Notes: generated from the letters alone by a model not told the origin. A stretch of DNA of 64,000 nt from Desulforapulum autotrophicum HRM2 (GCF_000020365.1 NC_012108.1:744001-808000); one strand, 5' to 3'. Shown: positions 38,948-48,170, counted from the first letter of the stretch. Numbers and translations: made by a program.

Positions 38948-39490
38948 ATGCAGATACCCGAACCTTTAAAGTGCATGGAATTGCTTGAAACCAGTCCTTT
39001 TGCCGATGACCGAATTGTCCGGCATTGTGTGCGAGTTGCCCGGACAGCCGATAAAATCTGCTCACTCCTGGATCAAACACCGTCCCGGCTGAATGTTGAT
39101 CTGGTTAATGCCGGGGCACTTCTCCATGATATCGCAAGAAAACAGCCCAATCATGCCGTCAGGGGCGGCAAAATTCTGGAGGATCTTGGATTTCCAGAGG
39201 TGGCAGACATTGTTGCCGTTCACATGGATTTAACCAGCGATTCAGATGGGCCCGTTACTGAATCGGAGATCGTTTATTTTGCAGACAAACTGACCGTCAA
39301 TGACGGATTCTGCCTGGATGTTGAAGAGCGGTTCAATAAAAAATTGATCCGTTTCAGTGCAGATCCTGAGGCGGTTCAAGCCATTGGCCATCGCCTTGAA
39401 ACTTTTTGCATTATACGGGCGAAACTTTCCAGAATTTTAAAGCAGGACATCATGGTGGTGCTGAATGATCTATCTGTTGAGACACGGTGA
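38948..39490 (+). CDS. HD-domain phosphohydrolase-like protein
   Basis: 180 residues with an HD metal-binding domain: HCVRVARTADKIC, then AGALLHDIARKQPNHA (HD pair) and VAVHMDL, followed by ESEIVYFADKLTVND. Probably hydrolyses a nucleotide or phosphoester; substrate unknown. It starts 11 nt after nqrF, so it may be read from the nqr transcript, and overlaps the next gene by 26 nt. Confidence 0.8.
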   Translation: MQIPEPLKCMELLETSPFADDRIVRHCVRVARTADKICSLLDQTPSRLNVDLVNAGALLHDIARKQPNHAVRGGKILEDLGFPEVADIVAVHMDLTSDSDGPVTESEIVYFADKLTVNDGFCLDVEERFNKKLIRFSADPEAVQAIGHRLETFCIIRAKLSRILKQDIMVVLNDLSVETR

Positions 39491-40076
39491 AATTAAAGGC
39501 AGTGAAATCAAAAGATTCATCGGGCAGACAGATGTGGAACTCAGTCAAAAAGGGGTTGACCAGGCCCGGTTCTGGCAGGGGTATTTTGCTGATATCAAAA
39601 TTGATCACGTCTTTTCAAGCCCCCTGTCGCGGTGTGTTGAGACTGCCCGGATTGTAACGGGACAGGCAGACCATGATATTACACGGGTTAACGAATTAGG
39701 GGAGATCGACCTGGGTGACTGGGATGGACAAACCTTTGCACGGATCAAGGCCGATTGCCCCCAGGCCTGGGAGGCCCGGGGCAAGGATCTGGTCAATTAC
39801 CGGCCCCCTGGAGGGGAATCCTTTGCAGACCTTTTTGCCCGGGTGGTGCCGGCGTTTCAGAAAATTGCCCGCCAGAACAGGGGTGACAGCCTGATCGTGG
39901 CCCATGCCGGGGTCAACCGGATGATTTTGTGTGATCTCCTGGGCAAGGCGCTCAAGGATCTGTTTACCATTGACCAGACCTATGGATGTCTGAATATCAT
40001 CAGCGGGCTGGATGGTCAGGGGTCTGCGCCCACTGCTGTATCTGTTCGTAATCTTCGGGCCGGTCCATGTCCATGA
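39465..40076 (+). CDS. Histidine phosphatase (phosphoglycerate-mutase-like)
   Basis: 203 residues. MIYLLRHGEIKG holds the RHG catalytic histidine motif, SSPLSRCVETA the arginine, GEIDLGDWDG the general acid region and VAHAGVNR the second histidine. It resembles the CobC/GpmB group, but substrate cannot be read from sequence. Translationally coupled to the HD protein. Its last 77 nt overlap the end of the MobA-like gene on the other strand. Confidence 0.83.
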   Translation: MIYLLRHGEIKGSEIKRFIGQTDVELSQKGVDQARFWQGYFADIKIDHVFSSPLSRCVETARIVTGQADHDITRVNELGEIDLGDWDGQTFARIKADCPQAWEARGKDLVNYRPPGGESFADLFARVVPAFQKIARQNRGDSLIVAHAGVNRMILCDLLGKALKDLFTIDQTYGCLNIISGLDGQGSAPTAVSVRNLRAGPCP

Positions 40077-40611
40077 GAATGTATCTGTCGTCTGTTTCAA
40101 CTTCAAGGCCAGGATCTTCGAGGGCTTCAAGTGCTCCCCTCAATCCTTGATGGCCCGACCAGTTGAGAATATGATCCCTGATCCCCATGGAGATCAGGGG
40201 AGGGTGACCCCGTCGACCCTGAAATATGGGATAGGCAACAACGGGCCTGTTTGCCTCCCAGGCGGCAAGCAATCCCTTGACGGTGTCCGGGGCCACCAGG
40301 GGAATGTCCACGGGCAGGACAAAAAAGGCAGATCTTTCCGGGGAAAGTGACTGGACCCCTGTTTGTACCGACGAAAACATTCCGTTTTTAAAATCGGCAT
40401 TGAATATTGTTTTTACCCCCATAACCGTTGCAAACGGTTCGATATCGTCTGCCCTGTGGCCAGTAATCACACGGATATCCTCGACCCCGGCCGTCTGGAA
40501 GATCGATATCACCCGTTGCAGAACCGTTGTCGTTCCAAGGGGCAGGAGGGGTTTGAATCTGCCCATGCGGGATGAAAAACCTGCGGCCAGAATCAGGGCT
40601 GAATATTTCAT
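40000..40611 (-). CDS. MobA-like NTP transferase (DVU_1551 type)
   Basis: 203 residues. The nucleotidyltransferase signature LILAAGFSSRMGRFKPLLPL is at the N terminus, with FVLPVDIPLVAP as the metal-binding acidic motif and GRRGHPPLIS downstream, as in MocA-type molybdopterin cytidylyltransferases. The neighbouring aldehyde oxidoreductase is a xanthine-oxidase-family enzyme, which uses a cytosine-dinucleotide form of the cofactor, so a CTP:molybdopterin role is likely. Last gene of the ten-gene minus-strand run; overlaps XdhC by 4 nt. Confidence 0.83.
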   Translation of the reverse strand: MKYSALILAAGFSSRMGRFKPLLPLGTTTVLQRVISIFQTAGVEDIRVITGHRADDIEPFATVMGVKTIFNADFKNGMFSSVQTGVQSLSPERSAFFVLPVDIPLVAPDTVKGLLAAWEANRPVVAYPIFQGRRGHPPLISMGIRDHILNWSGHQGLRGALEALEDPGLEVETDDRYILMDMDRPEDYEQIQQWAQTPDHPAR

Positions 40612-41651
40612 ACGGCGTTGAACCTTTCCTGGATAAGTTCTGCAACAATGCTCACGGCGATCTCTTCCGGGGTCTGGGCATTGATGGCAAGTCCGATGGG
40701 GGCGTGGATCGTGTCCAGACGTGACTGGGATACGCCCTGGGACAGGAGATAGTCATAAATGATTTTTCGCTTGGATCTGCTGCCGATCATGCCGATATAG
40801 GTGGCCCGGGTTTCAAGGGCCTGTTCGAGGATGGTCCGGTCGTAGAGATGTCCCCGGGTCATGATGACGATGTAGCTGCCCTCCCCGATGGTGAATCCGT
40901 CAAAGCAGCCATCGAAATTGTCGAGCACATGGGTGTCGGCCATGGGGAAACGTTGGTTGTTGGCAAATTCTTTTCTGTCGTCCATGACAATGGGTTTAAA
41001 TCCCGTATGGGCGGCAAGGCGGGCTGTTTCAATGGCAAGATGGCCAGCCCCGAGGATGTAGAGGGTGCCGTTGAACCGGGCGGGTTCGATGAAAAAGGTC
41101 CCATCGTCAAGGTAAATCAGGCCAGGTGATCGCATCATTTCTGCCTGGTCTGACAGCCGGATCAGGGATGCCTGACTGAGGGCAAAGGGCCCTGTCTGTT
41201 CCTGGCCTGAGATGAGGAAACGATCCACGGTATAGCTTCCATCCGGTTGTTTAGCAAGCCTGCTCGCCAGGAAACCATTCTGCCCCACGGCCTCAAGGTC
41301 CATGCGTTTCTGGAAAAATTCAAGGTTCAGGGCCGTGGCCGGCAGGTATTCCAGCAGCAGGGTGACATCACCGCCACAGACCATGTCCATGTCTGCATAT
41401 GCCCGGGCATCCAGGGTGAATTCCTGAATCAATGCGCCGGTCCGGGTCTTGAAAAAAGTTCCGGCAAGGTCCTGCACCCTTGCCTCGATCCACCCGCCGC
41501 CAATGGTTCCGCTGATGCTGCCGTCCCCATGGACGACCATCTTTGTTCCGGCAGATCTGGGTGCTGACCCCTGTTTGCTCAATATGGTGGCCATGACAAC
41601 GGGGGTACCCTGGTTTAAACTTTCCCAAACTGCCTTATCGTTTTTAGACAT
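40608..41651 (-). CDS. XdhC-family maturation factor (DVU_1552 type)
   Basis: 347 residues. The N-terminal XdhC/CoxI domain has GTPVVMATILSKQGSAPRSA, TKMVVHGDGSISGTIGGG and a MDMVCGGDVTLLLEYL cysteine segment. The C-terminal Rossmann domain has LYILGAGHLAIETARLAA and YIGMIGSRSKRKIIYD. XdhC binds molybdopterin, promotes its sulfuration and protects it before insertion into xanthine-oxidase-family enzymes. The target is presumably the oxidoreductase at 48220-50937. Overlaps both neighbours by a few nt. Confidence 0.9.
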   Translation of the reverse strand: MSKNDKAVWESLNQGTPVVMATILSKQGSAPRSAGTKMVVHGDGSISGTIGGGWIEARVQDLAGTFFKTRTGALIQEFTLDARAYADMDMVCGGDVTLLLEYLPATALNLEFFQKRMDLEAVGQNGFLASRLAKQPDGSYTVDRFLISGQEQTGPFALSQASLIRLSDQAEMMRSPGLIYLDDGTFFIEPARFNGTLYILGAGHLAIETARLAAHTGFKPIVMDDRKEFANNQRFPMADTHVLDNFDGCFDGFTIGEGSYIVIMTRGHLYDRTILEQALETRATYIGMIGSRSKRKIIYDYLLSQGVSQSRLDTIHAPIGLAINAQTPEEIAVSIVAELIQERFNAV

Positions 41652-43014
41652 TTATTTTTTTCTTTATCCTTTCTTGCTTTATGCTTCGTTTAATGGGCCG
41701 TGAAAAAAGTTTTGCATTAGAAGCAAAGATGCTGTTAATTGTTAACTCACCCTGATCCATGAGGTGTCGGATGGCCGGAATCTTGTAAAGGGCCTGTTCT
41801 ATCTTACGTTCCAGGCCCTGGACCTTATCCGGGATCGACCAGAACTCGACATTCAACAGGTGAATCCCGGCTGTTGCAACCGTTGCTTCCACCAGGGTGA
41901 CCTGAAAATCAACCATGTTATCCAGCTTGAAAACAGCCTCGTCCATTTCATCCAGGCGGATTTCCTGGCTGCCAAGCCTGACCACGCTCCTTCCCCGGAC
42001 CCTGTCCAGGCGTTTGAGGCGTGATCCGCAGGGGCAGAGATCTTCGAGAAAACAGGCCCTGTCCCCGGTGCGGTATCGAATCAGGGGCATGCCTGTTCGG
42101 GTGAGGGTTGTGACGGTGACCTCTCCCACCTGTCCCAATGGCAGGGGATAACCGTTTTCATCAATGATTTCAAAAAAAAGGTCCGCCTCCCGCAGATGGC
42201 ATCCCCTTTGGGCCCGGCATTCGACTCCGCCGCCAAGACCTGTTTCAGTCATACCATAATGGATGAAAACTGGACAGTGCCAGATTTCTTTGATGGCCCG
42301 GATGATTGACAGGGGCACATAATCCCCGGTTAAAAGGACGCTCTTGATCCTGTTGGTGGAAATGGAGGATCCATGGGCTGTGGCCCGGGAGGATCGGGCC
42401 AGGCTGAGTACCTGAACCGGCAGGCCGATGATGCAGTCCGCCCTGAACGCTGCTATTTTTTTGACCACACTGCCGGGGTTATCCACAAATCCGTTGACAA
42501 GGGTCGAACACCCCATTTGGCTAAGGCCTGTTTTTACCCGTTCACCAACGGATCCGAAGTTGGGGCCGGGCATGAGCACCATTACCCGTTGACCCGGCTT
42601 GACAAGGGTTGCCATGCCCCGGGTGAAAAATTCGGCTGTATTTTCCATGTCATGTTGTGTGAAAAAGATGCGTTTGGGACGGGCCGTGGTGCCTGAGGTT
42701 TGAAGGGTGGTCACCCTTGCAATTTCACCCTGGGAGACACACAGCATCTGCAGACCGTGGTCTGCCAGGTCCCGGGCAAAGACGAAGGGCAATTGCCGGA
42801 TGTCTTGAACGGATCTAAGGTCTTCCAGGTTGATTCCTTTTAAATGATTCCGGTAAAAGGGGCTTTTCTCCCTGGCCAGAGTCAGCGTTTTTTTCAGCAT
42901 CCAGAGCTGGTAGGCTTCCAGTTGTGTGGTAATTCCAGTGGTAGGCTCTCCAGGAAACCGGGATGCTGTCCTGGTGACGATCCAGCGGTCCAGGGGGGTG
43001 ATGTCAATATTCAT
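41644..43014 (-). CDS. AMP-dependent CoA ligase-like protein (DVU_1553 type)
   Basis: 456 residues from the ATG at 43014 (MNIDITPLDRWIVTRTAS); an upstream ATG at 43038 is possible and better placed for a GGCAGGAG-like site, so the start is uncertain. PaaK-like adenylating enzyme: LQTSGTTARPKRIFFTQ (AMP loop), VFIHYGMTETGLGGG, and PLIRYRTGDRACFLEDLCPC. Phenylacetate-CoA ligases share this fold. Its constant presence in Mo-aldehyde-oxidoreductase clusters suggests a role in maturation or in using the acid product, but the substrate is unknown. Overlaps the radical SAM gene by 11 nt and XdhC by 8 nt. Confidence 0.82.
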   Translation of the reverse strand: MNIDITPLDRWIVTRTASRFPGEPTTGITTQLEAYQLWMLKKTLTLAREKSPFYRNHLKGINLEDLRSVQDIRQLPFVFARDLADHGLQMLCVSQGEIARVTTLQTSGTTARPKRIFFTQHDMENTAEFFTRGMATLVKPGQRVMVLMPGPNFGSVGERVKTGLSQMGCSTLVNGFVDNPGSVVKKIAAFRADCIIGLPVQVLSLARSSRATAHGSSISTNRIKSVLLTGDYVPLSIIRAIKEIWHCPVFIHYGMTETGLGGGVECRAQRGCHLREADLFFEIIDENGYPLPLGQVGEVTVTTLTRTGMPLIRYRTGDRACFLEDLCPCGSRLKRLDRVRGRSVVRLGSQEIRLDEMDEAVFKLDNMVDFQVTLVEATVATAGIHLLNVEFWSIPDKVQGLERKIEQALYKIPAIRHLMDQGELTINSIFASNAKLFSRPIKRSIKQERIKKKINV

Positions 43015-44377
43015 GGTTTCGATAAAGACTCCTGCCATCGACGTCGGTGAGGTTGTACATGCAAAAGGGGATCAGTCGGCCGTCGGGTGAAAACACATGG
43101 ATGCAGCAATCCTGAACCCGTTCAAGATCCAGGTTCCAGGCATCCTGGAATACCATGCACGAGATTGAAAACATATGGGTTTTTAACCGGCTTAAAAAAA
43201 TCCCAAGATCCATGGGGTTTTTTGCCAGATAATCACAAGGAATTCCCTGTTGATATTGCTGCTCCTTCGCCGAAGGAGAGGCCCATTGTCTGGCAATAAA
43301 ACCGATGGTTCCGGATGCACCCCGGCAACCGTCTTCAACCGCTGTTGACGGTTGGTGGCGGGTCAGGGGGGTCAGCCGTCCATCTGGCATGATGACAAAA
43401 TTGCCGTGGAACGAGCACAGGGCATTCTCTCAGCCGGGGGGGCGAAACCAGGATGGGTCCATTCCGGCCTGGGATTCAATGTGCTGGATTACCCGGGGCA
43501 GGGTGATTCGTTGTTTAAGTTCAAGGGGGTTGGGAAAGCGTCCAAAATAGCTGATGGGCTGGAAATGAACGCCCCGGACATGGGGGGAACGTTCAAGGCC
43601 AAAGCGGATGATCTCTCCCACCTGGGAGTCGTTTGTCCCGGGAACCAGGGTGGGCACCAGTACTACGCCAAGGTTGTGCTTCTGGCACAGAGCTATGGTA
43701 CGCTCTTTGATCTTCTGGAGGGGTTTTCCCCTGAGTGCCAGGTGAACGGTGTCATTGATTCCGTCAAACTGGAGAAAGAGGCTGTCAAGCCCGGCCTGTT
43801 TGAGTTGGATCAAAAAAGGTTCATCTTCTGCAAGTCGAAGGCCATTGGTGTTGACCTGGATAAAGCCAAACTCCATGGCTTTGCCCATGCGGATGATTTC
43901 GGGAAGATCGTCCCGGATGGTCGGTTCTCCTCCGGAAATCTGGATGTTGCACTGGCCATTGGTCAGCGTTTTTATCCGTTTGTACCATCGTTGGATTTCG
44001 TCAAGATCGGGATCAGGAATAAGGTTGTTGCTGTCAGCAAAGCAGACCGGGCAGTTGAGGTTGCAACGCTGGGTTACTTCGATCAGTGTCGTACAGGTCC
44101 GTTGGTTGTGCTGGGGGCAGATGCCACAGTCAAAGGGGCATCCCTTGTGTGTTGCTGTGGCATGTCGTTCCGGGCCTGACCGGGTTTTGTTCCTAACCCA
44201 TTGTTCGATCCCGGGTTTGCCCTGCCAGATGACAGTCTCCATGGGGCCGTGGTCAGGGCACTCTTTCACAAGAAAAACCGAGTCTCCCCGCTGCACCCGC
44301 TGGGCCTTAATCTTTTTCAGGCAGTGGGGACAGAGGCTATGGGTATGGGCAAGCACCCGGGTTTGTCCAGGGTGCAT
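43004..44377 (-). CDS. trsS: Radical SAM selenoprotein (TrsS/DVU_1554 type), in-frame UGA as Sec
   Basis: 457 residues if the UGA at 43430-43432 is read as selenocysteine; without it the frame stops after 315 codons. Upstream of the UGA: an N-terminal CPHC, then GCPFDCGICPQH, the radical SAM cluster motif CNLNCPVCF and ISGGEPTIRDDL. The frame runs on without another stop for 141 codons: FRPPG-U-ENALCSFHGNFVI, then PDGRLTPLTRH. Both halves are coding-like and in the same frame, and the family is known to occur in Sec and Cys versions. A small hairpin follows the UGA. It starts 2 nt after the C_GCAxxG_C_C gene. Two separate genes or a nonsense mutation are less likely. Confidence 0.85.
43403..43423 (-). 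promoter_or_regulatory. Candidate bacterial SECIS hairpin
   Basis: Six nt after the UGA, GCC-CU-GUG pairs with CAC-GGC around loop CUCGUUC, with a 2-nt CU bulge. Distance from the UGA, short upper stem and a loop with G and U resemble SelB-binding bSECIS elements. It was judged by eye, not folded. Confidence 0.5.
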
Positions 44378-44379
44378 TT

Positions 44380-44835
44380 TCAGGGCTCGTCCCTTGAAAC
44401 AGAAGGGTCTATGCCGTTTTCCACAAGGATCTCCATTACCCGGTCATAGGTGGCGGCGATGAGGTTGCCACATCGGCCGGCCATCTCCAGGGAACCGGCC
44501 TTTTCCTCGGTTATCTGGTGGCATAGGCTGCCGCCATAATCACGGGTCTGCTGTTCAAACCATTCGTTCAATTGGGCCAGCATGGGTTCATAGCTTTCCA
44601 GGGCCTGTTCACCTCTGTCTCCCCTTGCCGCATAAAGGGCCAGTATACAGGTGCCTGAGCCCAGGGCTCCACAGGAGCCGGAACTTGTTCCCATTCCCTT
44701 GGCAAGTCCTGCCATGGCCCGAACCAGGCCCGGGTTTGTCCGGCCCTGTTCTTCAAGGGCCATGATCATCATCATCTGGCTGCATGGATACCCTTCAGCC
44801 TGCAAAGGGATCATGCGCATCATGGTGTCACTCAT
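44380..44835 (-). CDS. C_GCAxxG_C_C family protein (DVU_1555 type)
   Basis: 151 residues from the ATG at 44835, with GGAG 5-6 nt upstream. Redox- or metal-type cysteine family: EGYPCSQMMMIMALEEQG near the N terminus, SSGSCGALGSGTCILALYAA (the C-GCAxxG-like core), SLCHQ and a late RCGNLIA cysteine. Function is unproven; proteins of this type are usually small redox partners. It overlaps the methyltransferase gene by 8 nt. Confidence 0.82.
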   Translation of the reverse strand: MSDTMMRMIPLQAEGYPCSQMMMIMALEEQGRTNPGLVRAMAGLAKGMGTSSGSCGALGSGTCILALYAARGDRGEQALESYEPMLAQLNEWFEQQTRDYGGSLCHQITEEKAGSLEMAGRCGNLIAATYDRVMEILVENGIDPSVSRDEP

Positions 44836-45562
44836 CGTTTCTCCTGATTTTTTTTGCAAAAATTCTGAAATATCCCGGCCGGCTTGCACGGATGGCCTCA
44901 CAGGTATGGTGGGAGGATCTGCATGGGCCGCCAAAGATTTTGGACCAGAAGTTCAACAGGGAACCGTGTTCAAAAATTATCTCGCCAGCAAGCCGGGTCA
45001 ATAAAAACGACAGGTCCTCCCATTCAAGGTGATCAAAGCCTGCTGTTTCGACCCTTTTTTCCATATTTTCCCGCTCCACTGCCTGCCTGAACCCGCAGGC
45101 CAGGGGAATCTGTTTTAATTCCTCACTGTATCTTTTTTCCCGCACATGGATATCGCAGAGCACCAACGTTCCTCCGGGTTCAAGCACCCGCCGGAACTCG
45201 GCAAGAGACTTGTCCATGTCGGGTGTCAACGACAGCACACATTCACAGAACAGGGCCTTGAAGCTGCTGGACCTGAAGGGCAGGGCCTGGGCCTTTGCCT
45301 GGGGCCCAGTAAATGTCCCATGGGATCGGAGCAGTGCCATATCCGGGTCAATCCCCCAGGCATTGACGGAAAATTCGTTGGTCAGCATCCTTACGGCTGA
45401 TCCATATCCGCACCCCACGTCCAGAACCCGGTCTCCGGGGTGAAGATCACATGCCCGGGCCGACTCCCGGGTCAGCTCAAGCCCCCCGGGCCGAAGTACG
45501 GGCTTGGTCAATTGTTTAAGTGCAGGGTTTTTGTAAAGGGGGGTTACAGCAATCCTGTCCAT
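44828..45562 (-). CDS. Class I SAM-dependent methyltransferase (TrsM/DVU_1556 type)
   Basis: 244 residues. The SAM-binding motif is RVLDVGCGYGSAVRMLT, followed by acidic GIDPDMALLR, then ALPFRSSSFKALFCECVLSL and RVLEPGGTLVLCDIHV, all standard class I motifs. The substrate is unknown; position between the small redox proteins of the Mo-enzyme cluster suggests modification of a cofactor or of the oxidoreductase system. Confidence 0.83.
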   Translation of the reverse strand: MDRIAVTPLYKNPALKQLTKPVLRPGGLELTRESARACDLHPGDRVLDVGCGYGSAVRMLTNEFSVNAWGIDPDMALLRSHGTFTGPQAKAQALPFRSSSFKALFCECVLSLTPDMDKSLAEFRRVLEPGGTLVLCDIHVREKRYSEELKQIPLACGFRQAVERENMEKRVETAGFDHLEWEDLSFLLTRLAGEIIFEHGSLLNFWSKIFGGPCRSSHHTCEAIRASRPGYFRIFAKKIRRNDE

Positions 45563-45565
45563 GGC

Positions 45566-45778
45566 CTATTTATCCTCCAGCAGTTTTTCAACTTCGAGCA
45601 TTTTACCCACGGCAATCTCTTCTGGCACCAGGACCATGCCGCAACAGGGGCAGCAGGGAAGTTCCACCGTGAAACTGCCGTTCATATATTCGATAGTGAC
45701 CCTGTCAAGTTTGAGCAGCTGATCACAGGCCAGACATTTCCAATCTTTGTTTTCTCGGATGCCAAGGTTGGTGATCAT
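45566..45778 (-). CDS. Small CxxC redox protein (DVU_1557 type)
   Basis: 70 residues with two cysteine pairs: KDWKCLACDQLLKLDRV and ELPCCPCCGMVLVPEE, which could bind zinc or a rubredoxin-like iron. It starts 1 nt after the stop of the large hub protein and ends 3 nt before the methyltransferase, so it belongs firmly to this run. Confidence 0.8.
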   Translation of the reverse strand: MITNLGIRENKDWKCLACDQLLKLDRVTIEYMNGSFTVELPCCPCCGMVLVPEEIAVGKMLEVEKLLEDK

Positions 45779-45779
45779 A

Positions 45780-48104
45780 TTATTGTCGCTCCCGGGTCAC
45801 CTGCATACGGTGGCAATAGCTGTTGTGGACCTGATACCCCGTGTCGACCACTGAGTACTCCACCCAGAAGGTGACCATGGACGGGCGGTGGGATACCAGG
45901 AAATGACCGTTGTCAATGTTAAGCATTTTTTTTCCTGTCCCTTCGCCATGGGCAATGGCCGCTCGGATGTCCTGGTTCAAAATCCGCCGCTGTTCAAGGG
46001 TTGTCTTTATTTCGTGTGTCATGCACAGGGGGAAAAGGTCTTTTTCTATAGGGGGTTGGTTCCACAGTCGGTCAAGGAGATCCGTCTTGAGTCGTTCCCT
46101 GTTTTTCCGGCTTTCCGACAGTCCTGTCCTGGGTCGTGCGGCTGGGTCTTCAGGAGATTCTTTGCCGGGGAAAAGATAATCCAGAATATGGACGGTTCGT
46201 TTGTCTGCTCCCCTGAGCTGGTTGCGGCACATGGCACAATAGGTTAGAAAATCAAGATCGCTTTCCAAGCGCCTCTGTTCAATCTGCTTTTTGGCCATCT
46301 CTGGATTTGCGTTTTCCATGAGGCCGCCAAACCCGCAGCATTCGGTATTTGTCCGGCTTAACTCAAGCTCCTGGATGGGAATGTTAAGCTTTGCTGCAAG
46401 GCTTCTGACAGCCTCGTGTACCCGTGGCTCATTGCGGGTGGTGCAGGGGTCGTGCAGGGCCATGGCCGGGATTGTTCCCAATACCTTTCCGCCGCTAACT
46501 CCCCCCAGCATCTGATCGGGAAGATTCCCCCTGTCCATGATCTCCCACAGGGAGGTGACCTTTATCTGGGGCAGGTATTGTTTAAACATCTCCATGCACG
46601 AGGAACAGGCCAGGATCATTTCAGGTTTGCCCAGCTGCTGCCAGTTTGTTTCAATCAGGGCGATGGCTGTTTCTGTTCTGGGTTGATCACCGGCCCAGTA
46701 AGCCGGAGCAGAACAGCATTGTAGCATCAGGCCCGTGTTCTGGGACCGGTTGTTGCGCAGAAATGCATAGGTCTGGATCACCTGCTCCGGGTTTGACCCG
46801 GCAAGCTGGCAACCCGGGAAAAAAACAAATTCACTCGCTTCCCTTCCAGGGGCATGTCTTGCGAGCATGAACTGCTTTGAGTTGCTGAAGGCCATATCCT
46901 CCAGGGCAAACCAGTGGGCCGACACGGGCATTTTATTTCGTTCCACCAGATCCCTGCGGGCCCCAAGGCAGAGATCTGCCATGGAGAAGTTTTCCGGGCA
47001 CACCTCGGTGCACAGACCGCATAAACTGCACGAGTTGATCATGGCGTTGGCTGCATGGTTGCCAAGGACAATGGTGGCGTTGTTGTAAATTTCCCGGGCA
47101 TATTTTCTGGGGTAGCCCTTGAAGTGGGCGAGATAGGGGCAGACCTTGACGCATTCAAGGCATTGGCATTGGATGCAGCGGTTTGCTTCGACCTTTGCCT
47201 CTTCCAGGGTGTAACCTGCTGTTTTGTTGTTGGCCGGCATCTTGGCCAGGGGAGTGATTCCCTCAAGGTTGGTAAAGAGCCGGCTGGGGTAGGGCCCTTC
47301 ATCATCCCGCCCCTCGATTGGATTCACTTTTTGCACGTACCTTTCCATGGAAAGGGCTGCAGCCCTTCCCTGGAATGCCTGGTCAATGGGTGATATCCGG
47401 TTTTGGCCATCGAGGCCTGGGACCGGGCCTGCAAACACTCCGGCGTGTTCCAGGGCAAAGGTCCTTTCGGTCGGTCTTTTCCCCTGGGCAAGGGGGGCTG
47501 CATCCGGGCTGCAAAGGTCGATATAAACGGCTGAAAAGCCTGCCTGGAAAAGGTCTGAAACGTTGTTGTCAATTCTCTGTGTCTCAATCTTGAGCCCCAG
47601 GGTGTCGAGTATGGCAAGCTCCTCCTGGATGACCCCTTTGGGAAGAAGTCGTTCATCTATTTTCCAAAGGGTACCCCCCAGTTGATTGCCGGTGGTGAAA
47701 AGGGTGACGCCATACCCTTTTTTCAAGAGATCCAGGGCCGTGACAAGGGCATTAAAATTTTCCCCAACAACGGCCATGGTGTGGTTTTTTTTCGGTATGG
47801 GGATGGTTCGGATTCTGGGCTTGGGCTGGTGCACGCACGCTCGTTCAAGTGCACCGATGGCAATGGCACCCCCAAGTTCTTCCCTTAAACAGTGGGTTTC
47901 ACAGGGATGGTCGCAGATCCGACTGAGGATGCCTGGAAAGGGCAGGGTTCTTGCCAGTGTTTTCCAGGCATCATCAAACCTGCCAAGGCTGATCTGGCGG
48001 ACAAAGGTGCGCACATCCATATGCAGGGGGCAGGTTGATTGACAGGCCGGGGCCTCCTCCTGAATACATTGTTTTTCCACCTGGCGCAGTTCTTTCTGGT
48101 CCAT
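45780..48104 (-). CDS. Dicluster/oxidoreductase hub protein (DVU_1558 type)
   Basis: 774 residues from the ATG at 48104 with ACAGGAAA upstream. The N terminus resembles the GltD-type Fe-S domain (CIQEEAPACQSTCPLHMDVR, RICDHPCETHC), then a flavoprotein-like Rossmann region (HTMAVVGENFNALVTALDLL). Two ferredoxin motifs lie near the middle (CIQCQCLECVKVCP and CSLCGLCTEVCP). The C-terminal half is CCG-domain-like, as in heterodisulfide reductase HdrD/GlpC (LQCCSAPAYWAG, ILACSSCMEMFKQ, TECCGFGGLMENAN). Predicted to move electrons from the Mo enzyme to a carrier. The dinucleotide loop VVGENFNAL lacks the usual GxGxxG, so flavin or NAD(P) binding is doubtful. Confidence 0.85.
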   Translation of the reverse strand: MDQKELRQVEKQCIQEEAPACQSTCPLHMDVRTFVRQISLGRFDDAWKTLARTLPFPGILSRICDHPCETHCLREELGGAIAIGALERACVHQPKPRIRTIPIPKKNHTMAVVGENFNALVTALDLLKKGYGVTLFTTGNQLGGTLWKIDERLLPKGVIQEELAILDTLGLKIETQRIDNNVSDLFQAGFSAVYIDLCSPDAAPLAQGKRPTERTFALEHAGVFAGPVPGLDGQNRISPIDQAFQGRAAALSMERYVQKVNPIEGRDDEGPYPSRLFTNLEGITPLAKMPANNKTAGYTLEEAKVEANRCIQCQCLECVKVCPYLAHFKGYPRKYAREIYNNATIVLGNHAANAMINSCSLCGLCTEVCPENFSMADLCLGARRDLVERNKMPVSAHWFALEDMAFSNSKQFMLARHAPGREASEFVFFPGCQLAGSNPEQVIQTYAFLRNNRSQNTGLMLQCCSAPAYWAGDQPRTETAIALIETNWQQLGKPEMILACSSCMEMFKQYLPQIKVTSLWEIMDRGNLPDQMLGGVSGGKVLGTIPAMALHDPCTTRNEPRVHEAVRSLAAKLNIPIQELELSRTNTECCGFGGLMENANPEMAKKQIEQRRLESDLDFLTYCAMCRNQLRGADKRTVHILDYLFPGKESPEDPAARPRTGLSESRKNRERLKTDLLDRLWNQPPIEKDLFPLCMTHEIKTTLEQRRILNQDIRAAIAHGEGTGKKMLNIDNGHFLVSHRPSMVTFWVEYSVVDTGYQVHNSYCHRMQVTRERQ

Positions 48105-48125
48105 TTTTTTCCTGTTCTGGATAAT

Positions 48126-48170
48126 CGGCATGGCCGGAACATGATATCTGCCCCGGCCGTGACGGTTATA
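48126..48170. repeat. Isolated end-module of the structured repeat family (R6)
   Basis: CGGCATGGCCGG ... CCGGCCGTGACGGTTATAA, a hairpin of CATGGCCGG with CCGGCCGTG in the 115-nt gap between the oxidoreductase and hub genes. Same sequence module that begins copies R1, R3b and R4. Confidence 0.6.

Noticed and set aside
43430-43432. UGA read as a nonsense mutation or frameshift making a pseudogene
   Set aside because: The frame is unchanged on both sides, there is a single stop only, it is UGA, and the family is known to contain selenocysteine forms.
43352-44179. 275-codon plus-strand frame across the UGA region of the radical SAM gene
   Set aside because: Antisense shadow; the minus-strand frame carries radical SAM motifs on one side of the UGA and in-frame coding sequence on the other.
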